A DNA stretch of 64,000 nucleotides from CAWAND01 sp963797485. GTDB taxonomy: Bacteria > Chloroflexota > Anaerolineae > Anaerolineales > E44-bin32. A program made the position numbers and the translations under genes. Below, one piece after another: positions 44,911 to 53,862 of this stretch (position 1 is its first letter; the number at the start of each line of letters is the position of its first letter). The notes beneath the pieces are model-generated. The model worked only from the letters and a program-made list of their open reading frames with translations. It did no database searches and had not been told where the DNA came from. The stretch covers positions 682,001 through 746,000 of the forward strand of contig CAWCPF010000003.1 in NCBI GenBank assembly GCA_963797485.1, read 5' to 3'.

Positions 44911-46776
44911 ATGCGAAAACTGCGTCTGGCCATCCTGACGCTCACCGCCCTCGTGCTCCTGGCCCCGGTTCTCTCGGCGACCGCCCAATCCAAGACGCTG
45001 GTGTGGGACCGGTATGACGTTTCCTTGAGCATTCAATCCAATGGCGACGTCCGGGTCGTAGAGCATCAGCAGATCACATTCACCTCGGGAACATTCACCT
45101 TCGGCTTTGCCGTCATCCCCCTCGACAAAACCACCGGCATCAGTGATATCGCCATCAGTGAGCCCGGGGGACAGACTTACACGCAGACGTCCTACGGCGG
45201 CACGCCCTACACCTTCACCGCTGAAGACAATGGGGGTGAGAAGGAGATCTACTGGTACTTCCCGGCCGTGGCGAATGACACGCGGGTCTACGATCTGTCC
45301 TACACGGTTCACGGGGGGGTTCGCATCTACGATGCCGGTGACAAGCTGCAGTGGATCGCCATCGACAACCAGCGCGATTTCCCCATCCGGGAAGCCAGCA
45401 CAACGGTCTACCTGCCGCGTGGCTCCAAATTCCAGATCATCAACTCATCCGGGATCAACACTCATTGGCAGCAGAGCGGGGACGGCACCTCGGCGACCTT
45501 CGTGGCCGATCGGGAGATGTCACCCAGCGATCGGATGGAGATCGGCGTCGAGTTCACACACGGCGTCGTGCCGGCTCAGGTCCCGGCCTGGCAGGCGGCT
45601 GTGGACCAGGCCGAAGCCTATGACCTGACCGTCCGGCCCTTGGTCAACCTTTTGGTGGGGCTGGTGGCCATCCTGCTGGCCCTTGGCGGACCGTTGGGCG
45701 TGTATCTGCTGTGGTATCTGCGGGGCCGGGATCCGAATATCCCCGACATCCCCGAGTACATCACCGAACCGCCCGGGGATCTGCCTGCCGGCGTGCTCGG
45801 CACGCTGATCGACGAACGCGCCGACATGCAGGATGTTGTGGCCAGCATCGTGGGCCTGGCGCGCCAGGGCTACCTGACGATCCAGGAATCGGAGTCCAAG
45901 GGCTTCATGGGCCTGGGCTCTTCAGATTTCGTCTTTCACAAGCAGAAGGAAGACGTCTCGGCGCTCAACGATTTCGAGCGGCAGATCATGAACGGGATCT
46001 TCCCGGGTCGGAAGACGGAGCGCGACCTGAGCGATTTGCGCAATAAATTCTACAAGTTCTTGCCGGACATCCAGCGCGATCTCTACAAGCAACTGGTCAG
46101 CCGAGGGTTCTTCAAGACCAACCCCGACACGACGCGCAAGAGTTGGATCGGTATCGGGGTGATCGTCCTGGTGCTGGCCTTCATCTCGGGCTTCGTGTTC
46201 TTCCCGCTGTCCAGCTATGCCGGTGCGCTGACCTGTTTGCCTTTAGCCCTCGGGCTGGCCGGCGTGGCCGCGCTCGTGGCCGGGAATTTCATGCCGGCCA
46301 AGACCCGGGCCGGCGCCGAGGCCGCCGCGCGCTGGAAGGCTTTCAAGACCTTCCTGGCTCGAATTGACCAACTGAAGGATCTGAAAGAATCCAGTGATCT
46401 GTTCGAGCTCTATCTGCCTTACGCGATTGCATTCGGGATGAACCAGTCCTGGGTGAACAAATTCTCCCGCCTGGCCGACACGCCGGCGCCCATCTGGTAC
46501 ATCCCCTACGGCCGGCCCATGGTCGCGACGGGCGGCAGGGGGCTGGCCAGCAGCACGCCGGCGATGACCGGAAGCGGCGGACTGCAGGGCATGTCCGACA
46601 GCCTGGGCGGCGGCTTGCAGAGCATGAGCGACGGACTGACTCAGATGCTCAACAGCACCGGCCATATCCTCGGATCGGCTCCCTCATCAAGCGGAACCGG
46701 AGGCGGAGGCGGGTTCAGTTCCGGCGGCTTCAGCGGCGGCGGCGGGGGCGGAGGCGGCGGCCGGGGATTTGGCTAA
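44911..46776 (+). CDS. DUF2207 domain-containing membrane protein
   Basis: This 621-residue protein has a signal peptide (LRLAILTLTALVLLAPVLSATAQ), then the extracytoplasmic DUF2207 domain (YDVSLSIQSNGDVRVVEHQQ, ending about VEFTHGVVP). A membrane segment follows (LVNLLVGLVAILLALGGPLGVYLLWYL), then a cytoplasmic winged-helix-like part (DMQDVVASIVGLARQGYLTI), two further hydrophobic helices and a long Gly-rich end (about 20 glycines). ATG 44911 is used because it starts the signal peptide. Function is unknown. Confidence 0.88.
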   Translation: MRKLRLAILTLTALVLLAPVLSATAQSKTLVWDRYDVSLSIQSNGDVRVVEHQQITFTSGTFTFGFAVIPLDKTTGISDIAISEPGGQTYTQTSYGGTPYTFTAEDNGGEKEIYWYFPAVANDTRVYDLSYTVHGGVRIYDAGDKLQWIAIDNQRDFPIREASTTVYLPRGSKFQIINSSGINTHWQQSGDGTSATFVADREMSPSDRMEIGVEFTHGVVPAQVPAWQAAVDQAEAYDLTVRPLVNLLVGLVAILLALGGPLGVYLLWYLRGRDPNIPDIPEYITEPPGDLPAGVLGTLIDERADMQDVVASIVGLARQGYLTIQESESKGFMGLGSSDFVFHKQKEDVSALNDFERQIMNGIFPGRKTERDLSDLRNKFYKFLPDIQRDLYKQLVSRGFFKTNPDTTRKSWIGIGVIVLVLAFISGFVFFPLSSYAGALTCLPLALGLAGVAALVAGNFMPAKTRAGAEAAARWKAFKTFLARIDQLKDLKESSDLFELYLPYAIAFGMNQSWVNKFSRLADTPAPIWYIPYGRPMVATGGRGLASSTPAMTGSGGLQGMSDSLGGGLQSMSDGLTQMLNSTGHILGSAPSSSGTGGGGGFSSGGFSGGGGGGGGGRGFG

Positions 46777-46806
46777 CCGGCTGGCGTTCAACACGGAGAG
46801 ATACGC

Positions 46807-47325
46807 ATGAAGAGCGGCAAAATCATCGGCATGCTCCTGATCGGAGCCGGACTGGCTCTGGGGCTGATCGGGGTGTTATGGCTGGTGTCGAGTGTGCTCG
46901 CCGGCCGGATGCAGATCACCGGCGCGGTGCTGGGGGGCGGTTTCCTGGCCATCATCATTCTTCCGCTGATGGGTGTGGGGGTGTTTCTGCTGATGCGCGG
47001 CCGCCAGGAGAGGGCCGAGGACGCGCACAGCCAGGAGCTGCGCAAAATCCTGGACATGGTCAAGAGCCACGGGGAAATCGCCATCAGTGATGTGGTGCTG
47101 GAGATGAAATCCAGCCGTGAAGACATCCAGAAAGACATCCACGCGCTGGTTGGGATGGGTTTGTTCGCCGGCTATATCAATTGGGACAAGGGGGTGTTGT
47201 ACTCCCAGGACGCCTCCGGGCTGCGTGAACTGGACAAGTGCAAGAACTGCGGCGGGGAGCTCAAACTGGTGGGCAAAGGCGTGGTGACTTGTCCGTTCTG
47301 CGGGACAGAGTACTTCCTCAACTGA
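46807..47325 (+). CDS. Membrane protein with C-terminal zinc ribbon
   Basis: This 172-residue protein has two N-terminal helices (about residues 5-31 and 38-61). A helical winged-helix-like segment with SHGEIAISDVVLEMKSSRED follows, and the C-terminus carries four cysteines in the ribbon CKNCGGELKLVGKGVVTCPFC. It lies 30 bp after the DUF2207 gene. The order membrane-wing-ribbon resembles the DUF2207 partner's cytoplasmic half, suggesting the two form one envelope system. GGAGAG precedes the ATG. Not recognised as a named family. Confidence 0.75.
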   Translation: MKSGKIIGMLLIGAGLALGLIGVLWLVSSVLAGRMQITGAVLGGGFLAIIILPLMGVGVFLLMRGRQERAEDAHSQELRKILDMVKSHGEIAISDVVLEMKSSREDIQKDIHALVGMGLFAGYINWDKGVLYSQDASGLRELDKCKNCGGELKLVGKGVVTCPFCGTEYFLN

Positions 47326-47366
47326 CGGCCGGAAGTGGGCGCCGGCTGTAGCCCGAGGAGCGGTGG

Positions 47367-48791
47367 ATGGCCAGGCTGGTCATTGAAGGCGGGACGCTGA
47401 TCACGGCCGAAGAGACGTTTGCGGCCGATATCCTCGTCGAAGACGAAAAGATCGCTGGCCTGGGCCAATCCTTCAAAGATCTCGACGCCGAGCGCGTCGA
47501 CGCCCGCGGGCGGCTGGTGCTGCCCGGCGGCGTGGATCCCCACACCCACTTCAATCTACCCATGTTCGACACGGTCTCGTCCGACGACCATTACACCGGC
47601 CACAAAGCGGCCGCGTTCGGCGGGACGACCACGGCGCTGGACTTCGTGCCCCAGCCGGATCACGGATCGCTTGGGTCCGGGATCGAGGCCTGGCATGCGC
47701 GCGCCGATCACCTGGCGGCCATCGATTTTGGGTTCCACGCCAACATCACCCGTCTGGACGAGAGCGTCATGGGCGAGATCCCGGGCCTGATCGACGCGGG
47801 CATCACGACCGTCAAAGTGTTCACGGCTTACAACGGCCGCCTCCGGCTGCAGGATGGCGAGATTTTCCAGGTGCTGCGGCAGGCAGGCCGCCACGGGCTG
47901 CTGACGATGCTGCATGCCGAGAACGGCGACGTGATCGAGGTGCTGGTGCGAGAGGCGCTGGCGGCGGGGCACACCCTGCCCGAGTGGCACGCGCGCACTC
48001 GGCCGGCGTGGGGAGCCGTTGAAGCCGCCCTGCGCGCCTTCGCGCTGGCAGCTCAGGCCGAAGCGCCCCTGTATTTGGTCCACATGAACACCGCCGGCGA
48101 AGTGGATCAACTGGCCTACGCCCGCGAGCGTGGGCTGCCGGTGATGGGCGAAACGTGCCCGCAGTACCTCTTCTTCACCCAGGACCTGCTCGAACGATCA
48201 GACGGGGCCAAATGGGTGTGTTCGCCGCCCCTGCGGTCCGGCGAAGATGCCCGAGCCCTGTGGGGCGGTCTGGCGCGCGGGGTGATTCAGACCGTGGGCA
48301 CCGATCACTGCCCATTCTTCTTCGATGGAGACACACCCATCGAATACGAGGGTCAGCCGGTCGCCATTCCGGGCAAGGAGTTGGGGCGATCCGATTTTAC
48401 GAAAATTCCCAACGGCTTGCCCGCGGTGGGCGATCGTCTGCCCATTTTGTGGTCATACGGTGTCGGACAGGGCCGGTTGACGCCCAACCAGTTTGTGGCC
48501 CTCACCAGCACGCAGCCGGCGAAGATCTTCGGCCTGTACCCGCGCAAAGGCGCCCTGGTGCCGGGCGCCGACGCGGACCTGGTGATTTGGGATCCGGACC
48601 GAAAGCTGACCTACGGTCGGGCGCATGCGCAGCATCGGACCGACTACAACCTGTTCGAAGGCTGGGAGCTGGTCGGCTATCCCGAGAAAGTGTTCCTCAG
48701 GGGCCGTTTGATCGTCGACGGCGAGCGGTGGCTGGGCCGGGCGGGGCAGGGTAAGTACCTGCATCGCCACCCGTCAGCTCCGGTTGTGTGA
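47367..48791 (+). CDS. hydA: Dihydropyrimidinase/D-hydantoinase family cyclic amidohydrolase
   Basis: This 474-residue enzyme hydrolyses cyclic diamides such as dihydropyrimidines and hydantoins. Metal ligands appear in GGVDPHTHFNLPMF, the carboxylated lysine in GITTVKVFTAYN, and further ligands in MLHAENGD, YLVHMNTAGE and VGTDHCPFF. The conserved tyrosine/substrate region is LPAVGDRLPILWSYGVGQG. In known purine clusters the homologue (hyuA/hydA) opens a reduced purine-derived ring. It is followed by the SsnA gene in a new transcription unit. Confidence 0.92.
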   Translation: MARLVIEGGTLITAEETFAADILVEDEKIAGLGQSFKDLDAERVDARGRLVLPGGVDPHTHFNLPMFDTVSSDDHYTGHKAAAFGGTTTALDFVPQPDHGSLGSGIEAWHARADHLAAIDFGFHANITRLDESVMGEIPGLIDAGITTVKVFTAYNGRLRLQDGEIFQVLRQAGRHGLLTMLHAENGDVIEVLVREALAAGHTLPEWHARTRPAWGAVEAALRAFALAAQAEAPLYLVHMNTAGEVDQLAYARERGLPVMGETCPQYLFFTQDLLERSDGAKWVCSPPLRSGEDARALWGGLARGVIQTVGTDHCPFFFDGDTPIEYEGQPVAIPGKELGRSDFTKIPNGLPAVGDRLPILWSYGVGQGRLTPNQFVALTSTQPAKIFGLYPRKGALVPGADADLVIWDPDRKLTYGRAHAQHRTDYNLFEGWELVGYPEKVFLRGRLIVDGERWLGRAGQGKYLHRHPSAPVV

Positions 48792-48802
48792 GCCAATCCA
48801 AA

Positions 48803-48831
48803 TTGGGAGGCCCGACGCGGCATGCTAGAAT
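48803..48831 (+). promoter_or_regulatory. Sigma-70-type promoter of the ssnA-F420 unit
   Basis: TTGGGA (48803-48808), a 17-bp spacer and TAGAAT (48826-48831) form a reasonable promoter about 130 bp before the SsnA start. The leader includes a 6-bp inverted repeat (GCTGGC-TGTC-GCCAGC) that could form a hairpin. Confidence 0.5.
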
Positions 48832-48963
48832 GACCTGCGCTCCATCCCGTAGATCGGGCGACTGGCGGGTGACGGCCATGACCTGGTTCGAGTTGACACG
48901 TCGCATGCCTGCTGGCTGTCGCCAGCCGGAATGTCCCGCCGACCTCTCTTTACGGATGCCCCC

Positions 48964-50319
48964 ATGTTGATCACCCATGCGCGCATCGTCACCTGGGACC
49001 AGCCGAACCAGATCCTTGAAGACCACGCCCTATTTGTGAAAAATGGCACAATTGGGGCCATAGGCCCGACCGCCGGCCTGATCGATGACCATCCCGGCGA
49101 GTCCCAACTGGATGCCGGGGGCCAATGGCTTATGCCCGGGAACATCTGCGCGCATACCCACTTTTATGGCGCGTTTGCGCGCGGCATGGCCATTCCAGGG
49201 CGGGCGCCGCGGGACTTCCCCGAGGTGCTGCGCAAGCTATGGTGGCCGTTGGACAAATCGCTCGATCTGGAGGACGTGCGCGCCTCGGCTCAGGTCTGCC
49301 TGGTGGACGCCATCCGGCACGGCACGACAACTTTGATCGACCATCATGCCTCTCCCAACGCCATTTCCGGCGCGCTGGACGTCATTGCCGAAGCCGTCGA
49401 CCAGTCCGGGCTGCGCGCCGTATTGTGCTACGAAGTCACCGACCGGGATGGCCCGGCCAAGGCCAGGGCCGGCATCGAAGCCAATGTGCTGTTCATCGAG
49501 CGCACTCGCGCCGAGCGCCTGGCCGGCGGTCGCGTGTCGGCCGCGTTTGGCCTGCACGCCAGCCTGACCCTGTCGGATGAAACCCTGGATGCCTGCCGCC
49601 GCGCCGCCCCGGACGGCTCGGCGTTTCACATCCATGTGGCCGAGCATGAAGCCGACGAGTACGACAGCCTGGCCAAGTCGGGCTTGCGGATTGTCGATCG
49701 CCTCGATCGGCATGGAATCCTGGATGAGCGCACGATTGTGGCCCACGCCATTCACGTCGACGCCCGTGAGATGGCGCTCCTGGCGGAGCGCGGCGTCTGG
49801 GTGAGCCACCAGCCGCGCTCCAACATGAACAACGGGGTGGGAGTGGCGGACGTCGACTCGCTGCTCAGGCTGGGTGTGCGCGTCTGCCTGGGCAACGACG
49901 GCTTCTCGAATGCGATGTGGGAAGAATGGAAGGCCGCCTATCTGCTTCACAAGGTGTGGCATCGCGACCCCAGACGCATGCCGGCCGACCGGCTGGCGGA
50001 GATAGCCGTGACCAACAACGCCGCCCTGGCGGGGAACTTCTTCCCCGGCGAGTTGTTGGGGGTCATACGACCGGGGGCCAGAGCGGACCTGATTCTGGTG
50101 GACTATCACCCAACAACTCCGGTGAACCCGGGCAATCTCCCCTGGCATATCGTGTTCGGCTTTCACGAGTCGATGGTGACGGCGACGATCGTGGATGGGC
50201 AGGTCCTCATGCAGGACCGCCGCCTGTTGACCATGGACCAGGCTGAGATCAGCCAACAGGCGCGCCGGCGCGTCCCGGACGTCTGGCAGCGCTACCTGGC
50301 GAACGTCCCGCCCGATTGA
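48964..50319 (+). CDS. ssnA: SsnA-type aminohydrolase
   Basis: This 451-residue amidohydrolase has LMPGNICAHTHFYGAFARGM, PRDFPEVLRKLWWPLDKSLD, HGTTTLIDHHASPNAI, FHIHVAEHEADEYDS, ERTIVAHAIHVD and LGNDGFSNAMWEEWK, which strongly resemble putative aminohydrolase SsnA. SsnA belongs to purinolytic clusters and is thought to hydrolyse a C-N bond of a dearomatised purine. ATG 48964 is chosen since the upstream in-frame extension is not conserved. F420 genes follow from 50345, 25 bp downstream, implying cotranscription. Confidence 0.9.
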   Translation: MLITHARIVTWDQPNQILEDHALFVKNGTIGAIGPTAGLIDDHPGESQLDAGGQWLMPGNICAHTHFYGAFARGMAIPGRAPRDFPEVLRKLWWPLDKSLDLEDVRASAQVCLVDAIRHGTTTLIDHHASPNAISGALDVIAEAVDQSGLRAVLCYEVTDRDGPAKARAGIEANVLFIERTRAERLAGGRVSAAFGLHASLTLSDETLDACRRAAPDGSAFHIHVAEHEADEYDSLAKSGLRIVDRLDRHGILDERTIVAHAIHVDAREMALLAERGVWVSHQPRSNMNNGVGVADVDSLLRLGVRVCLGNDGFSNAMWEEWKAAYLLHKVWHRDPRRMPADRLAEIAVTNNAALAGNFFPGELLGVIRPGARADLILVDYHPTTPVNPGNLPWHIVFGFHESMVTATIVDGQVLMQDRRLLTMDQAEISQQARRRVPDVWQRYLANVPPD

Positions 50320-50344
50320 TGACCGCGTCATCTGCGGAGGCCGC

Positions 50345-51013
50345 ATGAGCGAAGACCGTTTGATCCTGACCATTGCCCTGATCGGCGGAACCGGCCAGGC
50401 CGGGCCCGCCCTGGCGGCGCGTTGGGCCAAGGCCGGCTACAACGTGCTGATCGGCTCGCGCCAGGCCGAGAAGGCGCAGGCTGTGGCCGCGTCCCTGAAT
50501 GAAGAGTTGGCCCTCGACACTATCCAGGGCCTTGAGAACGCAGCCGCAGTGCAGCAGGCCGATATTGCCGTGCTGACCGTCGAGCACACGGCGCACGCCG
50601 CGGCTCTGGAAACGGTCAAAGACGCGCTGCAAGGCAAGATCCTGGTCGATGCCACGGCGCGGGTGGATTTCCGTGCGCCGGCGCCGCCGGCGGCCCCGGC
50701 GGCCGCCCGGCAGGCCCAGACCCAATTGGGGGAGGGTGTTCGGGTCGTGGCCGCCTTTCAAACCGCTCCTGCCTATGTCCTCAAGCGCCATCCCGATCGG
50801 CCGCTCGACATGGATGTCCTCGTATGCGCCGATGACGTTGCCGCGGCTGAGGAAGTCATCAAGCTGGCCAACGGCGCCGGGCTGCGGGGCTACTACGCCG
50901 GCCCGCTCGACAACGCCGTGGTCATCGAGGGTCTGTCCGCCCTGATGATCGCCATCAATAAGCATTACAAGTCCCTGCGGGGCTCCATCAAGGTCACCGG
51001 AATCAAATCGTGA
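50345..51013 (+). CDS. NADPH:coenzyme F420 oxidoreductase
   Basis: This 222-residue protein transfers hydride between NADPH and F420. The N-terminal nucleotide motif is IALIGGTGQAGPALAARWAK, then VLIGSRQAEKAQ and the Fno/NpdG-like core VAAFQTAPAYVLKRH, followed by DNAVVIEGLSALMIAINKHY at the C-terminus. It belongs to the F420-dependent NADP reductase family. The 3' end overlaps CofE by 4 nt, so it is coupled to F420 synthesis. It would supply or drain F420H2 for the enzymes of this block. Confidence 0.88.
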   Translation: MSEDRLILTIALIGGTGQAGPALAARWAKAGYNVLIGSRQAEKAQAVAASLNEELALDTIQGLENAAAVQQADIAVLTVEHTAHAAALETVKDALQGKILVDATARVDFRAPAPPAAPAAARQAQTQLGEGVRVVAAFQTAPAYVLKRHPDRPLDMDVLVCADDVAAAEEVIKLANGAGLRGYYAGPLDNAVVIEGLSALMIAINKHYKSLRGSIKVTGIKS

Positions 51014-51792
51014 CGGCACCCCTCCAGTTGATCTTCACCGCCCTCCCCGGCCTGCCTCTGGTGCGCCCCGGGGATGATTTGGCGGGCCTGGCCGTGACCG
51101 GGCTGGCTGCCGCCGGCCTTGAGCTGCGCGATGGCGATGTGCTGGTGGTGGCCCAGAAGGTCGTCTCCAAGGCCGAAGGCCGGTTGGTTTGCCTGAACGA
51201 CGTGGCCGCCTCCGATCGCGCCCGGGCGTTGGGCGAACGGGTCGGCAAGGACCCGCGCCTGGTCGAGGTGGTCCTGAGCGAGTCCGCCGAAGTGGTCCGA
51301 GCGGCGCCCGGCGTGTTGATTGTGCAGCATCGGCTGGGATTCGTGAGCGCCAATGCGGGGGTCGATCACTCCAACGTGGCCGGGACGGCGGGACGCGAAT
51401 CGGAGCCATGGGTGCTGCTCCTGCCGACCGACCCGGATGCCTCGGCGCATCGCCTGGCGGAAGGGCTGGGACGGGGCGCCGGCGCAGAAATTGGGGTGCT
51501 GATCATCGATTCGCACGGACGCGCCTGGCGCATGGGAACCGTCGGCGTGGCCATCGGCGTCTACCATTTTCCGGGGCTGCTCGACTTGCGCGGCCGCCCG
51601 GACCTGTTTGGGGAACCGCTACGCATTACCCGGGTGGGTCTGGCAGACGAGATCGCTGCCGGCGCCTCGGCCCTGATGGGCCAGGCAGACGAGGGGCGCC
51701 CCATGATCCATGTCCGGGGCCTGCCCTATCCCTTGCAGGATGGGGGCCTGCCCGAGCTTTTGCGCCCGCGGTCGGAGGACCTCTTCCGCTGA
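51010..51792 (+). CDS. cofE: Coenzyme F420-0:L-glutamate ligase
   Basis: CofE adds glutamate residues to F420-0 using GTP. The 260-residue protein shows GDVLVVAQKVVSKAEGRLVC, the HRLGFVSANAGVDHSNVAGT region and VLIIDSHGRAWRMGTVGVAI, all typical. It is the stand-alone form; actinobacterial FbiB fuses this domain to a nitroreductase domain, which here is a separate gene at 52303. GTG 51010 overlaps the stop of the F420 oxidoreductase. Confidence 0.95.
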   Translation: MTAPLQLIFTALPGLPLVRPGDDLAGLAVTGLAAAGLELRDGDVLVVAQKVVSKAEGRLVCLNDVAASDRARALGERVGKDPRLVEVVLSESAEVVRAAPGVLIVQHRLGFVSANAGVDHSNVAGTAGRESEPWVLLLPTDPDASAHRLAEGLGRGAGAEIGVLIIDSHGRAWRMGTVGVAIGVYHFPGLLDLRGRPDLFGEPLRITRVGLADEIAAGASALMGQADEGRPMIHVRGLPYPLQDGGLPELLRPRSEDLFR

Positions 51793-51844
51793 GACCCGAC
51801 TACAGACATATTCGTTGGGACACGCCAATCCGTTAGAATAAAGA

Positions 51845-51867
51845 GGCCGGTTGAAAACACACCGGCC
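51845..51867. promoter_or_regulatory. Inverted repeat GGCCGGT-N9-ACCGGCC
   Basis: A perfect 7-bp palindrome with a 9-base A-rich centre lies 22 bp before the PPOX-protein start in the only sizeable gap of the F420 block. It may be an operator or an mRNA hairpin; no T-run follows. Confidence 0.45.
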
Positions 51868-51889
51868 AGACGGAAAGGTTGAAGGTCCT

Positions 51890-52306
51890 ATGATGGAAGC
51901 GGTCAAGGCCGGGCTGCCTAAGTCGGCCCGCGATTTGGTGGCTGACGACAACCGGACATTTGCGGCGCTGGCCACGATCATGTCCGATGGCACGCCGCAA
52001 GTCACGCCGGTGTGGTTCGAGGTGCGCGATGGATTGTTCTTGGTGAACACATCCCGCGGGCGGGTCAAAGATGCGAATATGGCCCGCAGTCCGGCCGTGG
52101 CGCTGTGCATTGTGGACCCCAACAATCCCTATCGCTATCTGCAGGTGCGCGGCGAAGTGATTGACGAACAGGAAGCCGGGGCCAAGGAGCACCTCGACCG
52201 CTTGGCCATGAAATATCATGGAGTCGATCGTTTCCCCGGGTCGACCGAGGGTCAGACCCGCGTGATCTACACAATCAGGCCTACAGCTATCTTCACCAAC
52301 CGGTGA
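51890..52306 (+). CDS. F420-binding PPOX-class oxidoreductase
   Basis: This 138-residue split-barrel protein contains DNRTFAALATIMSDGTPQVT, PVWFEVRDGLFLVNTSRGRV, KDANMARSPAVALCIVDPNN and YRYLQVRGEVI, the pattern of PPOX-class F420-dependent enzymes (TIGR03618-like). Such proteins bind F420 or flavins and reduce diverse substrates. ATG 51890 is chosen from the AAGG site and loss of a non-conserved extension. The stop overlaps the start of the nitroreductase (GTGA). The substrate is unknown. Confidence 0.85.
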   Translation: MMEAVKAGLPKSARDLVADDNRTFAALATIMSDGTPQVTPVWFEVRDGLFLVNTSRGRVKDANMARSPAVALCIVDPNNPYRYLQVRGEVIDEQEAGAKEHLDRLAMKYHGVDRFPGSTEGQTRVIYTIRPTAIFTNR

Positions 52307-52918
52307 TCTCGAACCCGCTCGCCTATTACGAACTGATCTCGACCCGCCATTCGATCCGGCGCTTCACATCCCAGCCCGTCGAAGAGGCCCTCCTGCGACG
52401 TGTGCTCGAGGCGGCCGGGCAGGCGCCCTCGGCTCACAATCGCCAGCCATGGCGCTTTGCCGTGGTCCGGGACGGCGAGGCACGCCGGCGGCTCGTCGAG
52501 GCCATGTCCAGGGCGTTCCGCGCCGACCTGCGGCGGGACGGCCTGGACGAGGCACAGGTTGACAAGCTGGTGGACCGCGGCCGGCAGCGAATGCTTGGCG
52601 CGCCGGTCATGCTCATCGTGTGCCTGACCATGCAGGCGATGGATGCCTACGCCGATCAGGGCCGGCAGACGGCCGAGCACAGCATGGCCGTCCAGAGTAC
52701 GGCCCTGGCCGGCGGCCACCTGCTGCTGGCCGCGCACGCGGAGGGGCTGGGGGGCTGCTGGATCTGCTCGCCGCTGTTCGCCCAGGCGACGGTGGTCGAA
52801 ATCGCTCGGCTTGCCGGACGACTGGGAGCCGCAGGGGATGATCCTGCTTGGCCATCCGGCTGAAGAGGGCCGGGACCGAACGCGCCGGTCTGTGGAGGAA
52901 TTCACCCTGTGGCGCTGA
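52303..52918 (+). CDS. Nitroreductase-like dehydro-F420-0 reductase (one apparent frameshift)
   Basis: This flavin reductase resembles the C-terminal domain of FbiB, which reduces dehydro-F420-0 with FMN. Visible text includes STRHSIRRFTSQPVEEALLR, AAGQAPSAHNRQPWRFAVV, RMLGAPVMLIVCL and HAEGLGGCWICSPLF. After VVES the frame must shift to read LGLPDDWEPQGMILLGHPAE. Removing one A of the AAA at 52799-52801 gives a 204-residue protein. The stop overlaps the cofD start. As a separate protein next to CofE it supports the PEP-based (dehydro-F420) route. Confidence 0.85.
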
Positions 52919-53862
52919 AGCTGGCCGCACTGGCAGGCGGGGTGGGAGGCGCCAAGTTGCTGGATGGCTTGGCTGCCGTTATGCCCCCTGAGAATCTGAC
53001 CGCCATCGTCAACACCGGCGACGATTTCGATCACCTGGGGCTGCGAATCTGTCCCGATCTGGACACGGTGCTCTATACCCTGGCTGGCGTGGCCAATCCT
53101 GAAACCGGCTGGGGGCGCGCCGACGAAACCTGGCACTTCATGGACAGCCTGAAAGAGATGGGAGGCCCCGCCTGGTTCAATCTCGGTGACCGCGATCTGG
53201 CCCTGCATGCCCTGCGCACCCAGGCGCTGCAGGCGGGCCAGACCTTGAGCGCCTTCGTGGGCCGGATATCGGCGGCGCTGGGCGTGCGTGTGCGCATCCT
53301 CCCCATGAGCGACAATCCCGTGCCCACAGTGGTTGAGACCGACACGGGCGACATGCCCTTTCAGGTCTACTTCGTGGCCCGGCGGTGCGAACCGAAGGTC
53401 ACCGGCTTTCGTTTCGAGGGCATCGACGCCGCTTCGCCGGCCCCAGGCGTGATAGACGCCCTGGCTGAGGCGGATTGCGTGGTGTTTTGCCCTTCGAACC
53501 CCTGGGTGAGCCTGGACCCCATTCTGTCCGTCCCAGGCGTTCGGGCTGCGGTGGCGGCCCGCCCCGTCATCGGGGTTTCGCCCATTGTGGGCGGCAGAGC
53601 CATCAAGGGTCCAGCCGCCAAGATGTTTGCCGAGCTGGGCCAGGCGCCGTCCGCCGTTTCGGTGGCTGAACACTACCGGGACCTCTTACAGGCCCTGGTG
53701 ATCGATGAGGTCGACGCCAAGCAGGCTGGCGAAATCGAAGCCCTGGGTGTTGGAACATGGGTGACACAAACCGTTATGCACGATGCTGCCGGCCGAGAGG
53801 CGCTTGGCCGGCAGATCCTGCAGCTGGCCGAATCATTGGGCGCAAGGGAGACCATGGGGTGA
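52909..53862 (+). CDS. cofD: 2-phospho-L-lactate (or PEP) transferase
   Basis: CofD/FbiA joins the lactyl- or enolpyruvyl-diphosphoguanosine unit to the deazaflavin Fo. The 317-residue protein starts at GTG 52909 with LAALAGGVGGAKLLDGLAAV, then IVNTGDDFDHLGLRICPDLD, ETWHFMDSLKEMGGPAWFNL, SDNPVPTVVET and VCPSNP-like CPSNPWVSLDPIL, all family hallmarks. It overlaps both neighbours. The Fo synthase genes (cofG/cofH or fbiC) are not in the window. Confidence 0.96.
   Translation: MALKLAALAGGVGGAKLLDGLAAVMPPENLTAIVNTGDDFDHLGLRICPDLDTVLYTLAGVANPETGWGRADETWHFMDSLKEMGGPAWFNLGDRDLALHALRTQALQAGQTLSAFVGRISAALGVRVRILPMSDNPVPTVVETDTGDMPFQVYFVARRCEPKVTGFRFEGIDAASPAPGVIDALAEADCVVFCPSNPWVSLDPILSVPGVRAAVAARPVIGVSPIVGGRAIKGPAAKMFAELGQAPSAVSVAEHYRDLLQALVIDEVDAKQAGEIEALGVGTWVTQTVMHDAAGREALGRQILQLAESLGARETMG

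Noticed and set aside
49034..49051. TTGTGA-N6-GCACAA inside ssnA as a fourth CRP-like site
   Set aside because: It has a mismatch in the core and lies well inside a coding region with no following gene start.
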